Shown here: positions 1 to 10,799 of the stretch, piece after piece
How the letters are laid out: each line of letters begins with the position of its first letter
Position numbering within the stretch: the stretch's first letter is position 1
Origin: Halosegnis marinus
GTDB lineage: Archaea; Halobacteriota; Halobacteria; Halobacteriales; Haloarculaceae
Length of the DNA stretch: 64,000 bases
Direction: 5' to 3'
NCBI RefSeq assembly: GCF_029338355.1
Contig: NZ_CP119802.1
Location: 124,001 to 188,000, forward strand
Program-made: the position numbers and the translations under genes
Notes under the pieces: model-generated
What the model was told of the DNA's origin: nothing
Database searches by the model: none
What the model saw: only the letters and a program-made list of their open reading frames with translations

Positions 1-1
1 C

Positions 2-514
2 CGCGAGGCCGGCAAGCTGTTCGGCGTCCACGCAGGCGAGCGCGACAGCCACGACGTGGACGGCGCGCTCGACCTCGACCCGGACTTCCTCGTCCACATG
101 GTCCACGTCGAGGACTACCAGCTGGAACGGGTCGCCGACAGGGGGACGCCCGTCGTCTGCTGTCCGCGCTCGAACCTCGTCACGAACGTCGGCCTGCCGG
201 ACTTCGACCGGCTGAACGACGCGACGACGCTCGCGCTCGGGACGGACAACGTGATGCTCAACTCCCCGAGCGTGTTCCGCGAGACGGAGTTCGCGGCGAA
301 ACACTCCGACCTCGACGCCCCGACCGTCCTCCGGATGGCGACGCGCAACGGCGCACGCATCGCGGGGAAGGAGTACGGCCTCGTCGAGGAGGGGCGGCCC
401 GCGAAGCTCCAGGTGCTCGACGGCGGGAACCACAACCTCGGCGGCGCGCGCGACCCCGTCCGGGCCGTCGTACGGCGGGCGGGCGTCGCGGACGTGCGGG
501 AGGTCCTGCTGTGA
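2..514 (+). CDS. Amidohydrolase (ATZ/TRZ, chlorohydrolase-like), C-terminal part
   Basis: The gene enters from outside the window; the frame is open from base 2 and ends in TGA at 512-514. The visible 170 residues match the second half of a metal-dependent amidohydrolase. They include a VHMVHV strand with a putative ligand His, a CPRSN segment and an LGTDN motif whose Asp is the usual catalytic/metal residue of this superfamily. The C-terminus carries the small beta-domain ending (GRPAKLQVLDG) typical of ATZ/TRZ-type deaminases. The substrate (guanine, cytosine, adenosine-type or other) cannot be told without the N-terminus. Confidence 0.8.
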   Translation, partial: REAGKLFGVHAGERDSHDVDGALDLDPDFLVHMVHVEDYQLERVADRGTPVVCCPRSNLVTNVGLPDFDRLNDATTLALGTDNVMLNSPSVFRETEFAAKHSDLDAPTVLRMATRNGARIAGKEYGLVEEGRPAKLQVLDGGNHNLGGARDPVRAVVRRAGVADVREVLL

Positions 515-534
515 GCCGCTGAGCCGGGCGAACC

Positions 535-541
535 GTTATAG
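535..541 (+). promoter_or_regulatory. TATA-like box of the universal stress protein gene
   Basis: GTTATAG centred near 538 lies 27 bases before the ATG at 565. That is the spacing expected if transcription begins at or next to the start codon (leaderless mRNA). This spacing decides the start at 565 over an in-frame GTG at 550. Confidence 0.6.
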
Positions 542-564
542 CGGCTCGCGTGTCACACGGTAAC

Positions 565-990
565 ATGTACGACCGGATACTCGTCCCGACCGACGGGTCG
601 CCCGGGATGGCCCGCGTGCTGGAACACGCGGCCGAACTGGCCCGCGTCCACGGCGCGGCACTGGAGGTGGTGTACGTCGTCAACTCCGGCGCCGTGGCGA
701 ACCTCCCCATGGAGTCGTCGTGGGAGGGGGTCGCGGAGATGCTCCGCGAGGAGGGGCACGGCGCGCTCGACGCCGCCGCCGACGCGGTCGAGGGCACGGT
801 CGAGCGGACGATACTGGAGGGGAACCCCGCCCACGAGATCGTCGAGTACGCGAAGCGGTCGGGGGCGGACGTGGTCTGCATGGGGACGCACGGCCGCGGC
901 GGGCTGAACCGCCTGTTGCTCGGCAGCGTCGCCGAGCGGGTCGTCCGGGCGAGCGAGGTTCCGGTGCTCACGGTGCGCGTCACGGACTGA
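565..990 (+). CDS. Universal stress protein (UspA family)
   Basis: A 141-residue single-domain cytoplasmic USP. It starts MYDRILVPTDGS, whose Asp contacts ATP, and ends with the ATP-binding signature GTHGRGGLNRLLLGS followed by VAERVV and a closing strand PVLTVRV. The presence of the G-2x-G-9x-G(S) motif suggests an ATP-binding (UspFG-like) rather than UspA-like non-binding member. The ATG at 565 is preferred because of the TATA-like element 27 bases upstream. The role is inferred from the family: small stress or nucleotide sensor. Nothing nearby says which stress. Confidence 0.92.
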   Translation: MYDRILVPTDGSPGMARVLEHAAELARVHGAALEVVYVVNSGAVANLPMESSWEGVAEMLREEGHGALDAAADAVEGTVERTILEGNPAHEIVEYAKRSGADVVCMGTHGRGGLNRLLLGSVAERVVRASEVPVLTVRVTD

Positions 991-1034
991 AGCCACCCCC
1001 CGACCTTTATGATCGAAGAGCCGCCGAAGCCGGT

Positions 1035-1175
1035 GTGCTCACGCTCGCCGAGAAGGCGACGGCCCTCGTCGCCATCATCGCGGCCGTCGGCGTGCTGGTG
1101 GTGATGAACGTCTGGCTGGCGCTCGTCGGCACCGTCACCGCCGTCCCGCTCGGCTACGCCGTCACGAGGGCGTAG
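1035..1175 (+). CDS. Small membrane protein, 46 aa
   Basis: GTG start supported by a TTTATGA element at 1006-1012, 26 bases upstream, fitting a leaderless transcript. The product is almost entirely two hydrophobic stretches (about residues 8-25 and 27-43) with a short N-terminal LTLAEKA, ending in VTRA. It resembles the tiny haloarchaeal membrane proteins commonly annotated as hypothetical. Its stop codon abuts the stop of the convergent biotin ligase gene with no base between. No function can be assigned. Confidence 0.65.
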   Translation: MLTLAEKATALVAIIAAVGVLVVMNVWLALVGTVTAVPLGYAVTRA

Positions 1176-2108
1176 TCACCGGGGCCGGAGGTGCTCGCAG
1201 TCGCCCGCCGTCACCCGCACGGGGCCGTCGGCCGTCTCTACGACCAGCGTGCCGGGGAACTCGACGTCCGTCGCGGTCCCCTCGACGGTCCCCCCGGGCG
1301 TCTCGACGCGCACCTCCCGTCCGAGCGTCAGCGCCCGGTCGCGCCACGCCGGCAGGACGGCGTCGAGGTCCGCGGTCAGGTCGGCGAACCGGTCCACCAC
1401 CTCGGCGAGGAGCGCGCGCCGCTCGACGGGACCGGTCTCGGCGAGCACGCTCGTCGCGGTCTCGGGCAGGTCCTCGCGGGCGACGTTCGCGTTGACGCCG
1501 ATACCGACGACGAGCCACGAGACGCGGTCGGCCTCGCCCTCCATCTCGGTGAGGACGCCGCACAGCTTCCGGGCGCCGTCGTCCGTCGGGACGAGCACGT
1601 CGTTGGGCCACTTGATGCCGGCGTCGACGCCGGCCGACCGCGCGGCGTCCGCGACGGCGACGGCCGCCGCCAGAGTGTAGGCGGGGGCGTGGGTCGCCGG
1701 CACGTCCGGTCGGACGAGCAGCGAGGCGTAGATACCACCCTCGGGCGAGGCCCACTCCCGGTCGAGGCGGCCGCGGCCCCCGGTCTGTCGCGCGGCGACG
1801 ACGAGGGTGTCCGTCGCGCCCTCGGCGGCGAGGTCGCGCGCCCGGGCGTTCGTCGAGGGGAGTTCGTCGTGGAACGCCACGTCGTAGTCGGCGCCGAGTG
1901 CGTGGGCGACGGCCGCGCCGCCGTACTCGGGGACGGCGACGAGTTCGTAGCCGTCGCCGGTGTCCTCGACGCCGAACCCCTCCGCGCGCAGCGCCTCGAC
2001 GTGGTTCCAGACGGCCGCGCGCGACACCCCGAGGTCGTCGGCGAGCGCGGGACCCGCGACGGGGCCGTCGGCGAGCGCCGCGAGGACGCGGCGGCGTGTC
2101 TCCTGCAT
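1176..2108 (-). CDS. birA: Biotin--[acetyl-CoA-carboxylase] ligase, with HTH domain
   Basis: 310 residues. A winged-helix N-terminal domain (about 1-60, LGVSRAAVWNHVEAL) is followed by the BirA/LplA catalytic domain. GRGRLDREW at 111-119 is the biotinyl-AMP loop, KWPNDV at 166-171 binds biotin and KLCGVL at 181-186 follows. The enzyme makes biotinyl-5'-AMP and attaches biotin to a carrier lysine. The obvious target is Lys576 of PccA, encoded 1.5 kb away on the same strand. The HTH domain suggests the protein may also repress biotin or carboxylase genes. The start ATG (2106-2108) gives the usual MQETRRRVLAAL beginning. Confidence 0.93.
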   Translation of the reverse strand: MQETRRRVLAALADGPVAGPALADDLGVSRAAVWNHVEALRAEGFGVEDTGDGYELVAVPEYGGAAVAHALGADYDVAFHDELPSTNARARDLAAEGATDTLVVAARQTGGRGRLDREWASPEGGIYASLLVRPDVPATHAPAYTLAAAVAVADAARSAGVDAGIKWPNDVLVPTDDGARKLCGVLTEMEGEADRVSWLVVGIGVNANVAREDLPETATSVLAETGPVERRALLAEVVDRFADLTADLDAVLPAWRDRALTLGREVRVETPGGTVEGTATDVEFPGTLVVETADGPVRVTAGDCEHLRPR

Positions 2109-2134
2109 ACCGTCGGGTCGGGCGGCGGCCGACT

Positions 2135-2998
2135 TCAGCCTTCGCTCGCGGTCGCCGTGGCGTTGGCCGGCCACGGGGGCGTCGCCGCGACGTCGTCCCC
2201 CTCGTAGACGCGGAACGAGTGGCTCCCCTCGACGCGCCCCTCGCCCGACCGGCCGGCGAAGGAGACGGACACGGAGACGACGCGCCCCTCGTCGGTCAGC
2301 TGGACGCGCGCGGTGCGAACCGTCACGTCCGTCACCGGCGCGCCGCCGGGGTCGGCCACGTCGAGCACGGGGACGGAACCGTTCGTCGCCAGCAGCACGT
2401 AGCCGTCGAACCGCTCCCGGACGGTGAACGAGAGGTTCCCGTACAGCGCCGCGAGGACGTCCGAACGCCGCGGGTCGAGAGGACGGACGGCACACGGGTC
2501 GGCCGGCGCGCCGTCGCGGGTCACCGGCTCCGGCCGCGGTTCGACGAGCAGGTCGTCCGGGTCGACCGTCGAGAGGTTCACGTCGAAGGAGCGCGAGAGG
2601 GCGACGCTCCCGTTCGCGTACCACTGGGTCAGCCGGGAGGGCGCCGGTCTGTCGCGGTACGCGCGGTAGGTGTAGCTGCCGCAGTCGGGGCCGGCGGTGA
2701 ACGAGCCGCTGTACCCGGCCACCGTCGTGTTGTTCGCGCGGCGCGCGCCGTCGAACTGGTAGACGTAGCGCTCCCCGATGAGCGCCGTCTCGTGGGCGCG
2801 GACCAGCCGCTCGGCGTCGACTACGCCGTTCAGCGTCAGCCCCGGAACGACCCGCTCGGGGGTCGCGGTCGGGGAGTCGGAGGGGACGGGCGCGGGCGTC
2901 GCGGAGCCCGTCGCCGTCCCCGGCCCGCCGCCGGTCGTGTTGCACCCGGCCGTAACGAGCAGGAGGGCGAGGGCGAGGGCGGCGAGCGGTCGTCGCAC
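2135..2998 (-). CDS. Putative lipoprotein, unknown function
   Basis: 287 residues with an N-terminal hydrophobic signal and a lipobox (LLVTAGC, Cys19), so an exported, lipid-anchored protein. A Thr/Pro/Ser-rich linker follows (about 20-50), typical of haloarchaeal surface lipoproteins. The mature part is acidic and predicted to be beta-rich. No enzyme motif was seen. It lies between birA and a NifU-like gene, all on the minus strand, with intergenic gaps too large for obvious coupling. Confidence 0.75.
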   Translation of the reverse strand: MRRPLAALALALLLVTAGCNTTGGGPGTATGSATPAPVPSDSPTATPERVVPGLTLNGVVDAERLVRAHETALIGERYVYQFDGARRANNTTVAGYSGSFTAGPDCGSYTYRAYRDRPAPSRLTQWYANGSVALSRSFDVNLSTVDPDDLLVEPRPEPVTRDGAPADPCAVRPLDPRRSDVLAALYGNLSFTVRERFDGYVLLATNGSVPVLDVADPGGAPVTDVTVRTARVQLTDEGRVVSVSVSFAGRSGEGRVEGSHSFRVYEGDDVAATPPWPANATATASEG

Positions 2999-3037
2999 GC
3001 CCGGCGCTTGGTATCGACCGATAAAAACCGCGCGGCT

Positions 3038-3328
3038 TCAGAACGGGACGTCGCTCAGGTCCGGCCGGGGCGGCTCCTCGTCGCCCGTTAGCGCGTGGAC
3101 GGTCGGCAGTTCGGGTATCTCGCGGGGGAGGCGCGCCTGCAGCGCCTGCACGGTCATCGGGGAGATACCGCACCCGGTGCACGCGCCGCCGAGCGCGATG
3201 GTCACCTCGCCCGCCTCGGCGTCGAGGTGCTGGACCGCGTGGTTCCCGCCGTGGGCCGCTATCTGTGGGAAGTTCGTGCGCACGAACCGCTCGACGCGGT
3301 CGCGCAGTTCCGCCTCCGTCTCGTCCAT
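3038..3328 (-). CDS. NifU C-terminal (Nfu) domain protein
   Basis: 96 residues matching the Nfu/NifU C-terminal fold. ERFVRTNFPQIAAHGG is followed by strands and the GGACTGCGISPMTV loop, whose CxxC (CTGC) binds a labile Fe-S cluster. The family carries and transfers [4Fe-4S] clusters to apo-proteins. The C-terminal tail (about 70-96) is low complexity and acidic. Start taken at the ATG giving MDETEAELRDRV. The gene stands alone between a lipoprotein and a tiny membrane protein. Confidence 0.88.
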   Translation of the reverse strand: MDETEAELRDRVERFVRTNFPQIAAHGGNHAVQHLDAEAGEVTIALGGACTGCGISPMTVQALQARLPREIPELPTVHALTGDEEPPRPDLSDVPF

Positions 3329-3364
3329 ACCTCCCCTCCGCGCGAGGAGCTATAGCGTTCGCGC

Positions 3365-3538
3365 TCAGGCGGGCCGGACGAACAGGTAGCCGAACGCGGC
3401 CAGCGCGAGGCCGGCGGCGACGCCCGTCGAGACGCCGAGGGCCGGGTCGCCGAGGGCCACGCCGCCCGCCGTCGCGACGAGGAAGCCGGCGAGGAAGAAC
3501 AGGCCGGCGCGGGTCGCGCCGCCGTCGAGCAGGCTCAT
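3365..3538 (-). CDS. Small membrane protein, 57 aa
   Basis: An ATG at 3536-3538 opens a 57-residue frame beginning MSLLDGGATRAGLFF and ending YLFVRPA before TGA at 3365-3367. It has two hydrophobic helices (about 10-30 and 35-54) separated by a GDPALG turn, rich in Ala and Gly. Small two-helix proteins of this kind are common in haloarchaea without known function. Coding is supported by the clean start, the membrane-like pattern and its exact fit between the Nfu and pccA genes. Confidence 0.6.
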   Translation of the reverse strand: MSLLDGGATRAGLFFLAGFLVATAGGVALGDPALGVSTGVAAGLALAAFGYLFVRPA

Positions 3539-3578
3539 GGGTCCGGGTTGGCGGGAACGACGAAAAGCGGGCCGGTCC

Positions 3579-5411
<1,833 letters not shown>

Positions 5412-5501
5412 GCCCGCGACTCCCCGCGCGCGCCACGTTACTCTATCGGTCCCGAACGGCCGAGGGAAACGTTCAAGCCGGGGGACACGCCCCTCGGTAG
5501 C

Positions 5502-7070
5502 ATGACGCTCGATATCGCCGCGTTCGGCGCGGCAGCCGAGGGCGGCAACGTCGCCCGCCTGTACGACACGACCGCCGAAGAGCGCGGGGACGCGCCCGCG
5601 CTCGAATCCCACGGCGAGGTCGTCACCCACGCCGACTTCCGGGCCGCCAGCGCCGCCTTCGCCGGGGGGCTTCACGACCGCGGGGTCGAGGTCGGCGACG
5701 CCCTCCTGCTCTACCTCCCGAACTGTCCCCAGTACCTCGTCGCCTCGGTCGGCTGTTTCCGCGCCGGCGTCGCCGTCTCGCCGGTCAATCCCCAGTACCG
5801 CGCCCGGGAGCTGGCCCACCAGCTGACCGACACGGACGCGAGCGTCGTCGTCACCCACGCCGCCCTGCGCGAACACCTCGCCGGGGCGCTGGCGGAGGTG
5901 GACGCCGACCCCGTCGTCGTCACCGTCGGCGACGAGGTGCCCGAGGGCGACGTGCCGTTCGACGAGGTGCGCGGCGAACCGACCACGGTCGAGGTCGAGG
6001 GCGACCACGTCGCGTCGCTCCCGTACACGTCGGGGACCACGGGGACCCCGAAGGGGGTTCGACTGACCCACGACAACCTCCGGGCACAGCTGTTGACGTC
6101 CATCGCCACCCGGTCGGACGACCTCGGCCCGGACGGGGTGAACAGCCTCGTCTGGCTGCCGCTGTACCACATCACCGGGTTCGTCCACACCGCGCTCCAG
6201 CCGCTCGTCCGCGGGGGAACCCTCTACATCCGGAGCGCGGCGAACTGGGACGCGGAGGCCGCGATGCGGCTGGTGGACGAGGAGTCCATCTCGGAGTTCG
6301 TCGGCGTCACCGCGATGTACGCCGACATGGTCGCCCACGACTCGTTCGGCGACTACGACCTGACGAGCCTGGTCCAGGCCTCGGAAGGCGGGGCGAAGCT
6401 CACCGCCAGCGTGCAGGAGCGGTTCGAGGACACCGCGAACGTGGCCGTCTTCGAGGGGTACGGGCTGACGGAGACGACGGGCGCGACCCACACACAGTTG
6501 GGGTCGACGTTCGGGCCGAGCCACGGCACCGTCGGCCAGCCGTTCCGCCACACCGACTGCCGCATCGTGGACGGGTCGGGCGAGGAGGTCGGCCTCGGCG
6601 AGACGGGCGAACTGCTCGTGCGCGGCCCGCAGGTGATGGCCGGCTACCACGGCCTGCCGGAGGCCACGGAGGAGGCCTTCACCGAGCACGGCTTCTTCCG
6701 CACCGGCGACATCGCGCGGCGCGACGAACGCGGCTACTTCGAAATCGTGGACCGCAAGAAGCACGTCATCGTCACGGCGGGCTACAACGTCTACCCGAGC
6801 GAGGTGGAGGACCTGCTCGCGGAACACGAGGCCGTCCGCGAGGCCGCCGTCGTCGGCGTCCCCGACGAGCGGCGCAACGAGACGGTGAAGGCGTACGTCG
6901 TCCCGGCGAACGGCGACGCCGACGATCCCGGCGTCACCGCGGAGGCCATCAAGGAGTTCTCGCTCGACCGCATCGCGGCGTACAAACACCCCCGCGAGGT
7001 GGAGTTCATCGACGAGCTCCCCCGAACCGCGAGCGGGAAGATACAGAAGTACAAGCTCGAAGGCGAGTAG
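5502..7070 (+). CDS. Long-chain acyl-CoA synthetase (AMP-forming, class I adenylate-forming)
   Basis: 522 residues. The ATP-binding motif [11 protein letters not shown] is at 175-185. GYGLTETTG, the [13 protein letters not shown] hinge region, the [18 protein letters not shown] segment and the C-terminal [13 protein letters not shown], with the catalytic lysine, follow in family order. It activates a carboxylic acid to acyl-AMP and then acyl-CoA. Start chosen at the ATG of MTLDIAAFG. It is divergent from pccA (90 bases between starts), so the two may share a control region, and it could feed CoA thioesters into the same metabolism. The exact acid is unknown. Confidence 0.92.
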   Translation: MTLDIAAFGAAAEGGNVARLYDTTAEERGDAPALESHGEVVTHADFRAASAAFAGGLHDRGVEVGDALLLYLPNCPQYLVASVGCFRAGVAVSPVNPQYRARELAHQLTDTDASVVVTHAALREHLAGALAEVDADPVVVTVGDEVPEGDVPFDEVRGEPTTVEVEGDHVASLPYTSGTTGTPKGVRLTHDNLRAQLLTSIATRSDDLGPDGVNSLVWLPLYHITGFVHTALQPLVRGGTLYIRSAANWDAEAAMRLVDEESISEFVGVTAMYADMVAHDSFGDYDLTSLVQASEGGAKLTASVQERFEDTANVAVFEGYGLTETTGATHTQLGSTFGPSHGTVGQPFRHTDCRIVDGSGEEVGLGETGELLVRGPQVMAGYHGLPEATEEAFTEHGFFRTGDIARRDERGYFEIVDRKKHVIVTAGYNVYPSEVEDLLAEHEAVREAAVVGVPDERRNETVKAYVVPANGDADDPGVTAEAIKEFSLDRIAAYKHPREVEFIDELPRTASGKIQKYKLEGE

Positions 7071-7189
7071 CCCGCCGCGCTTCGGGGATTGCTGTGTTTT
7101 CCTCCACTTGCTTACGGTTCAAAAGAGTAACCGCATTGAACGGGGAACACGTATATCCAACCGAACGGGGCGTCCCGTTCGTGATACCC

Positions 7190-7555
7190 ATGGACCGAAC
7201 CAACCGTCGCCTGTCGGTCGTCGCGCTCGCCGGCCTCGCCGTGCTCGTCCTCGTCCCCGTGTTGGGGGTGGGGCTGTTCGGCTCCGGCGGCATGATGGCC
7301 GGAGGAACGGGCGGCATGATGGGCGGCTACATGTACGACGGCGGGACCGGGAGCCTGTGGTGGATGGCCGTCCTCGGCGTCCTCTCCCCGCTCGCCTTCT
7401 TCGCCGTCCTCGGGGCGGGCGGCGCGCTCGTGTACCGCGTCGTGACCGACGACGGGGGCGAGGACCCCGCGCTCGCGGAACTGCGCGCGGCGTACGCCCG
7501 CGGCGACCTCTCGGACGAGGAGTTCGAGCGCCGGCGCGAGCGCCTGGAGGAGTAG
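7190..7555 (+). CDS. SHOCT-domain membrane protein
   Basis: 121 residues. MDRTNRRLSV precedes a first membrane helix (about 11-30), a Gly/Met-rich loop (GGMMAGGTGGMMGG), a second helix (about 55-80) and a C-terminal SHOCT motif (LAELRAAYARGDLSDEEFERR). SHOCT is a short C-terminal oligomerisation helix pair found on many small membrane proteins. The ATG at 7190 is preferred over an upstream GTG because an AT-rich element (GTATATC, 7151-7157) sits at promoter distance. The Met/Gly loop could bind copper, but no partner gene supports that. Confidence 0.85.
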   Translation: MDRTNRRLSVVALAGLAVLVLVPVLGVGLFGSGGMMAGGTGGMMGGYMYDGGTGSLWWMAVLGVLSPLAFFAVLGAGGALVYRVVTDDGGEDPALAELRAAYARGDLSDEEFERRRERLEE

Positions 7556-7595
7556 CTCCACAACGGTTTTACCCGCCGGCCGGCCCCGTGGTGAC

Positions 7596-7829
7596 GTGAG
7601 CGACGAGACGACGGAGCCGGCGGAGACTGTCGAGGTGTCGGCGCTCGACGCCGTGCGGGGGCTCCACGAGGTGTCCTGTGACGTGCCGTGGTGCGAGGAG
7701 CGCGTCGGCCGGGTGGTGGAGGGAACGGCGACGTTCACCTCGCCCGAGGGCCGACGGCTGGAGGCGACGAACGCGCGCCTGCTGGTCTGTTTCGGCCACG
7801 CGACGGAGCTCCGCGAGGCCGCCGAGTAG
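7596..7829 (+). CDS. Small conserved-type protein, 77 aa
   Basis: GTG start with a GGTTTTAC element about 28 bases upstream (7564-7571), fitting leaderless expression. The protein is acidic, with three cysteines (VSCDVPWCEE and LLVCFGH), the first two spaced as CxxxxxC, and a predicted compact beta structure. It could be a small metal-binding protein, but the ligands are incomplete and no family is recognised. Its TAG stop directly abuts the stop of the convergent esterase gene. Confidence 0.65.
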   Translation: MSDETTEPAETVEVSALDAVRGLHEVSCDVPWCEERVGRVVEGTATFTSPEGRRLEATNARLLVCFGHATELREAAE

Positions 7830-8768
7830 TCAGTCGAGCGCGGCGCGCAGGTCGGCGGCCACCTTCCCGACGGCGTCGTGTGCCGCGTCCAGTTCGGCCG
7901 GTTCCGCGAGCATCGAGAAGAACGCGTGTATCATGTCCGGGTAGTGGTGGTGCTCGACGGCGACGCCCGCGGCCTCGAGCGCCTCGGCGTAGGCGATACC
8001 CTCGTCGCGGATGGGGTCGAACCCGGCCGTGACGACCGTCGCGGGCGGGAGGTCCGCGTGTGAGTCCGCGACGAGCGGGAACGCGTACGGGTCCTCGTCG
8101 TTCCCCTCGCCGAAGTACGACTCCGCGAACCACGCCATGTCCGTGTCGTTGAGGTAGTACCCCTCGCCGTTCTGTTCGCGCGACTCCCACTCGTCGGAGG
8201 GGCTGACCGACGGATAGACGAGCGCCTGGTAATCGATGGCGGGGCCGTCCTCGTCGCGCGACCGGAGGGTGACGGAGGCGGCGAGGTTACCGCCCGCGCT
8301 GTCGCCCATCACGGCCACCTTTCCCGAAGCGTCGAGCGCGTCGGGGTTGTCGGCGACCCATTCGAGGGCGGCGTAGGCGTCCTCGGCGGCCGCCGGGTAC
8401 GGGTGTTCGGGCGCGCGGCGGTAGTGGACCGAGACGACGACACAGCCGCTCTCGGCGGCGATATGGCGACACAGGAGGTCGTAGCCGTCGAGGTCGCCGA
8501 TGACCCAGCCGCCGCCGTGGTAGAAGACGACCGTCGGGAACGGTCCCTCGCCCTCCGGGCGGTACACCCGGACAGGAACCTCGCCGGCCGGGCCGGGTAT
8601 CGTTCGGTCCTCGACGCCGCCGAGGTCCGGCCCCTCGGCGTCCGACCGCATCTGCGCGGAGACGGCGCGGGCGGTGTCGGCGTCGTACTGCGCGAGCGGG
8701 AGCACGTCGGCGGCCTCGACGCGCGCGAGGAGGGTCTGTACGTCGGCGTGTGGTTCGTCGGCGCGCAT
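7830..8768 (-). CDS. Alpha/beta hydrolase, HSL-type carboxylesterase
   Basis: 312 residues. It has the oxyanion-hole motif HGGGW (84-88), the nucleophile elbow GDSAGG (155-160, Ser157), an Asp in TAGFDPIRDEG and a C-terminal His in DMIHAFFSM. Together these complete the triad of hormone-sensitive-lipase family IV esterases. It should hydrolyse short-chain acyl esters in the cytoplasm. The start at 8768 (MRADEPHADV) is favoured because an AT-rich element (TATTAAT on the plus strand, about 8794-8800) lies at promoter distance. A GTG at 8805-8807 would run through it. Confidence 0.92.
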   Translation of the reverse strand: MRADEPHADVQTLLARVEAADVLPLAQYDADTARAVSAQMRSDAEGPDLGGVEDRTIPGPAGEVPVRVYRPEGEGPFPTVVFYHGGGWVIGDLDGYDLLCRHIAAESGCVVVSVHYRRAPEHPYPAAAEDAYAALEWVADNPDALDASGKVAVMGDSAGGNLAASVTLRSRDEDGPAIDYQALVYPSVSPSDEWESREQNGEGYYLNDTDMAWFAESYFGEGNDEDPYAFPLVADSHADLPPATVVTAGFDPIRDEGIAYAEALEAAGVAVEHHHYPDMIHAFFSMLAEPAELDAAHDAVGKVAADLRAALD

Positions 8769-8943
8769 GCGTGCCGCTATCCGGACCTGCGTGGTATTAA
8801 TCCCCACCCCGGGCGTCGCGGGTGCCCCGGACGACGGGGGTGTGAATGAGGGAACCCCGTCGCCCGCGGTGCACCGGCGGTTCCCCGCGGTGCGTACTGA
8901 GGTGTCATGTAGGCTTACTTAGGTCTTCTGGCCGAGGGAACGA

Positions 8944-8949
8944 CTTATG
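8944..8949 (+). promoter_or_regulatory. TATA-like box of the GMC oxidoreductase gene
   Basis: CTTATG centred near 8947 lies 27 bases before the ATG at 8974. It excludes the in-frame ATG at 8947 as the start and fits a leaderless transcript. Confidence 0.5.
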
Positions 8950-8973
8950 CGTACCCGGTCGTCGGGTGATACC

Positions 8974-10563
8974 ATGCCTACACGAACGGCGACCTACGAC
9001 TACGTCGTGGTCGGCGCGGGGTCGGCCGGCTGTCTGCTCGCGAACCGGCTCTCCGCGGACCCGGACACCACCGTCCTGCTGCTCGAGGCGGGCGGCCCCG
9101 ACGAGAGCCGCAACGTCCGCATCCCGGCGGCGTTCTCGAAGCTGTTCAAGTCGGAGTACGACTGGGACTACTCGACCGCGCCCCAGGAACACATGGGCGG
9201 GCGGGAGCTCTACTGGCCGCGCGGCAAGACGCTCGGCGGGTCGTCGGCCATCAACGCGATGATATACATACGGGGGCACCCGCACGACTACGACACGTGG
9301 GCCGAGCGCGGCAACGAGGGATGGGGGTACGACGACGTGCTCCCGTACTTCAAGCGCGGCGAGCACGCCGACAGCGACCGCCTCGAGGAGGAATACCACG
9401 GGAACACGGGTGAACTCAACGTCACCGACGTGCGCTCGCCGCGGCCGCTCTCGGAGGCGTTCGTCGAGTCGGCCGCCGCCGCGGGCTACCGCCGCAACGA
9501 CGACTTCAACGGCGCGCGACAGGCGGGCGTCGGCCCCTACCACGTCACCCACGAGAAGGGGAAGCGCCACAGCGCGGCCGAGGCGTACCTCAAGCCCGTG
9601 CTCGACCGGCCGAACCTTACCGCCCACACGGGGGCACACGTCACGCGCGTCCGGTTCGACGGGACCGCGGCCACGGGCGTCGAGTACAGCCGCGACGGGA
9701 AGCGCCTCGTCGCGGACGCGGCCGAGGAGGTCGTCCTCTCGGCGGGCGCGGTCGACACCCCCCAACTGCTCATGCTGTCGGGCGTCGGCGACGCGGACCA
9801 CCTCGCCGAGCACGACGTCGAGGTCGTCAACGACCTCCCCGGCGTCGGAAAGAACCTTCAGGACCACCTGTTCTCGTTCGCGCTGTTCGAGGCCGACACG
9901 GAGGACACGCTGGAGAACGCCGAACGGCTCCGCAACCTCGCGAAGTACTTCCTGCTCAAGCGGGGCCCGCTCACCTCGAACGTCGCGGAGGCGGGCGGCT
10001 TCGTCAGGACGGACGAGGACGAGCCGGCCCCGGACGTGCAGTTCCACTTCGCCCCGGGCTACTTCTTCAACCACGGGCTGGACGAGCCCGAGGTCGACAA
10101 CGGCTTCTCCGTCGGCGTCACCCAACTGCGCCCGGAGAGCCGCGGCGAGATACGGCTCTCGTCGGGCGACCCCCTCGCCGACCCCGTCATCGACCCGAAC
10201 TACTTCGACGCCGACCGCGACATGGAGGTCCACATCGAGGGCGTCCGCGCCGTCCGCGACATCGTCGAACACGGCCCGCTCGCGGACCTCAACGCCGGCG
10301 AGATAAAGCCCGGTCCCGACGCGCAGAGCGACGAGGAACTGGCCGAAGCCATCCGCGAGGGCGCCGAAACCGTGTATCACCCGGTCGGCACCTGCATGAT
10401 GGGCGACGGCGACGACGCGGTCGTGGACGACCGCCTGCGCGTCCACGGCGTCGAGAACCTCCGGGTCGTGGACGCGAGCGTGATGCCGACGCTCACGGGC
10501 GGGAACACGAACGCGCCGACGTACGCGATAGCGGAGAAGGCGGCGGCGATGCTGCGCGACTAG
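8974..10563 (+). CDS. GMC-family FAD oxidoreductase (choline/alcohol dehydrogenase-like)
   Basis: 529 residues. The ADP-binding GAGSAG at 14-19, the FAD-contact block [18 protein letters not shown], the second GMC signature region ([16 protein letters not shown]) and the C-terminal catalytic stretch with HPVGTCMMG and [17 protein letters not shown] are all present. It oxidises an alcohol to an aldehyde with FAD. Choline is the best-known family substrate and would fit osmolyte chemistry, but there is no betaine-aldehyde dehydrogenase nearby, so the substrate is left open. Its stop shares CTAG with the stop of convergent pccX. Confidence 0.93.
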   Translation: MPTRTATYDYVVVGAGSAGCLLANRLSADPDTTVLLLEAGGPDESRNVRIPAAFSKLFKSEYDWDYSTAPQEHMGGRELYWPRGKTLGGSSAINAMIYIRGHPHDYDTWAERGNEGWGYDDVLPYFKRGEHADSDRLEEEYHGNTGELNVTDVRSPRPLSEAFVESAAAAGYRRNDDFNGARQAGVGPYHVTHEKGKRHSAAEAYLKPVLDRPNLTAHTGAHVTRVRFDGTAATGVEYSRDGKRLVADAAEEVVLSAGAVDTPQLLMLSGVGDADHLAEHDVEVVNDLPGVGKNLQDHLFSFALFEADTEDTLENAERLRNLAKYFLLKRGPLTSNVAEAGGFVRTDEDEPAPDVQFHFAPGYFFNHGLDEPEVDNGFSVGVTQLRPESRGEIRLSSGDPLADPVIDPNYFDADRDMEVHIEGVRAVRDIVEHGPLADLNAGEIKPGPDAQSDEELAEAIREGAETVYHPVGTCMMGDGDDAVVDDRLRVHGVENLRVVDASVMPTLTGGNTNAPTYAIAEKAAAMLRD

Positions 10564-10799
10564 AGCCGGTCGGCCCGCCCCGCGGCGGTCCACGCGTCGG
10601 TCGGCGTCCCGTCCGTCGGCCGGACGGTCCGCCCGAGGACGGCCTCGGTGCGGCCCGCGAAGGCCCACCGCTTGCCGTCCCACGTCTCGGGTGTCTCCTC
10701 GTCTTCCCCCTCGGCGTCGAGGTGGGCCGACACCGCGGCGACGATGGCCGCGGCCTCCTCGGAGTCCGCGTCGTCGGGGACGTAGTCGGGGAGCGTCAC
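10560..10799 (-). CDS. pccX: PccX-like small subunit of acetyl/propionyl-CoA carboxylase
   Basis: 79 residues starting at a GTG that overlaps the pccB stop (GTGA, 10796-10799), so translation is likely coupled. The acidic helix [18 protein letters not shown] leads to a [15 protein letters not shown] segment, like the small acc-operon proteins fused in function with haloarchaeal and other carboxyltransferases. In Haloferax mediterranei a protein of this type is a needed third subunit of propionyl-CoA carboxylase. That is family knowledge; here the call rests on position and sequence pattern. Confidence 0.85.
   Translation of the reverse strand: MTLPDYVPDDADSEEAAAIVAAVSAHLDAEGEDEETPETWDGKRWAFAGRTEAVLGRTVRPTDGTPTDAWTAAGRADRL

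Noticed and set aside
1898-3091. Arginine-rich plus-strand frame across birA and the lipoprotein gene
   Set aside because: Composition is dominated by Arg and Gly, with no acidic bias, and it overlaps two well-supported genes on the other strand.
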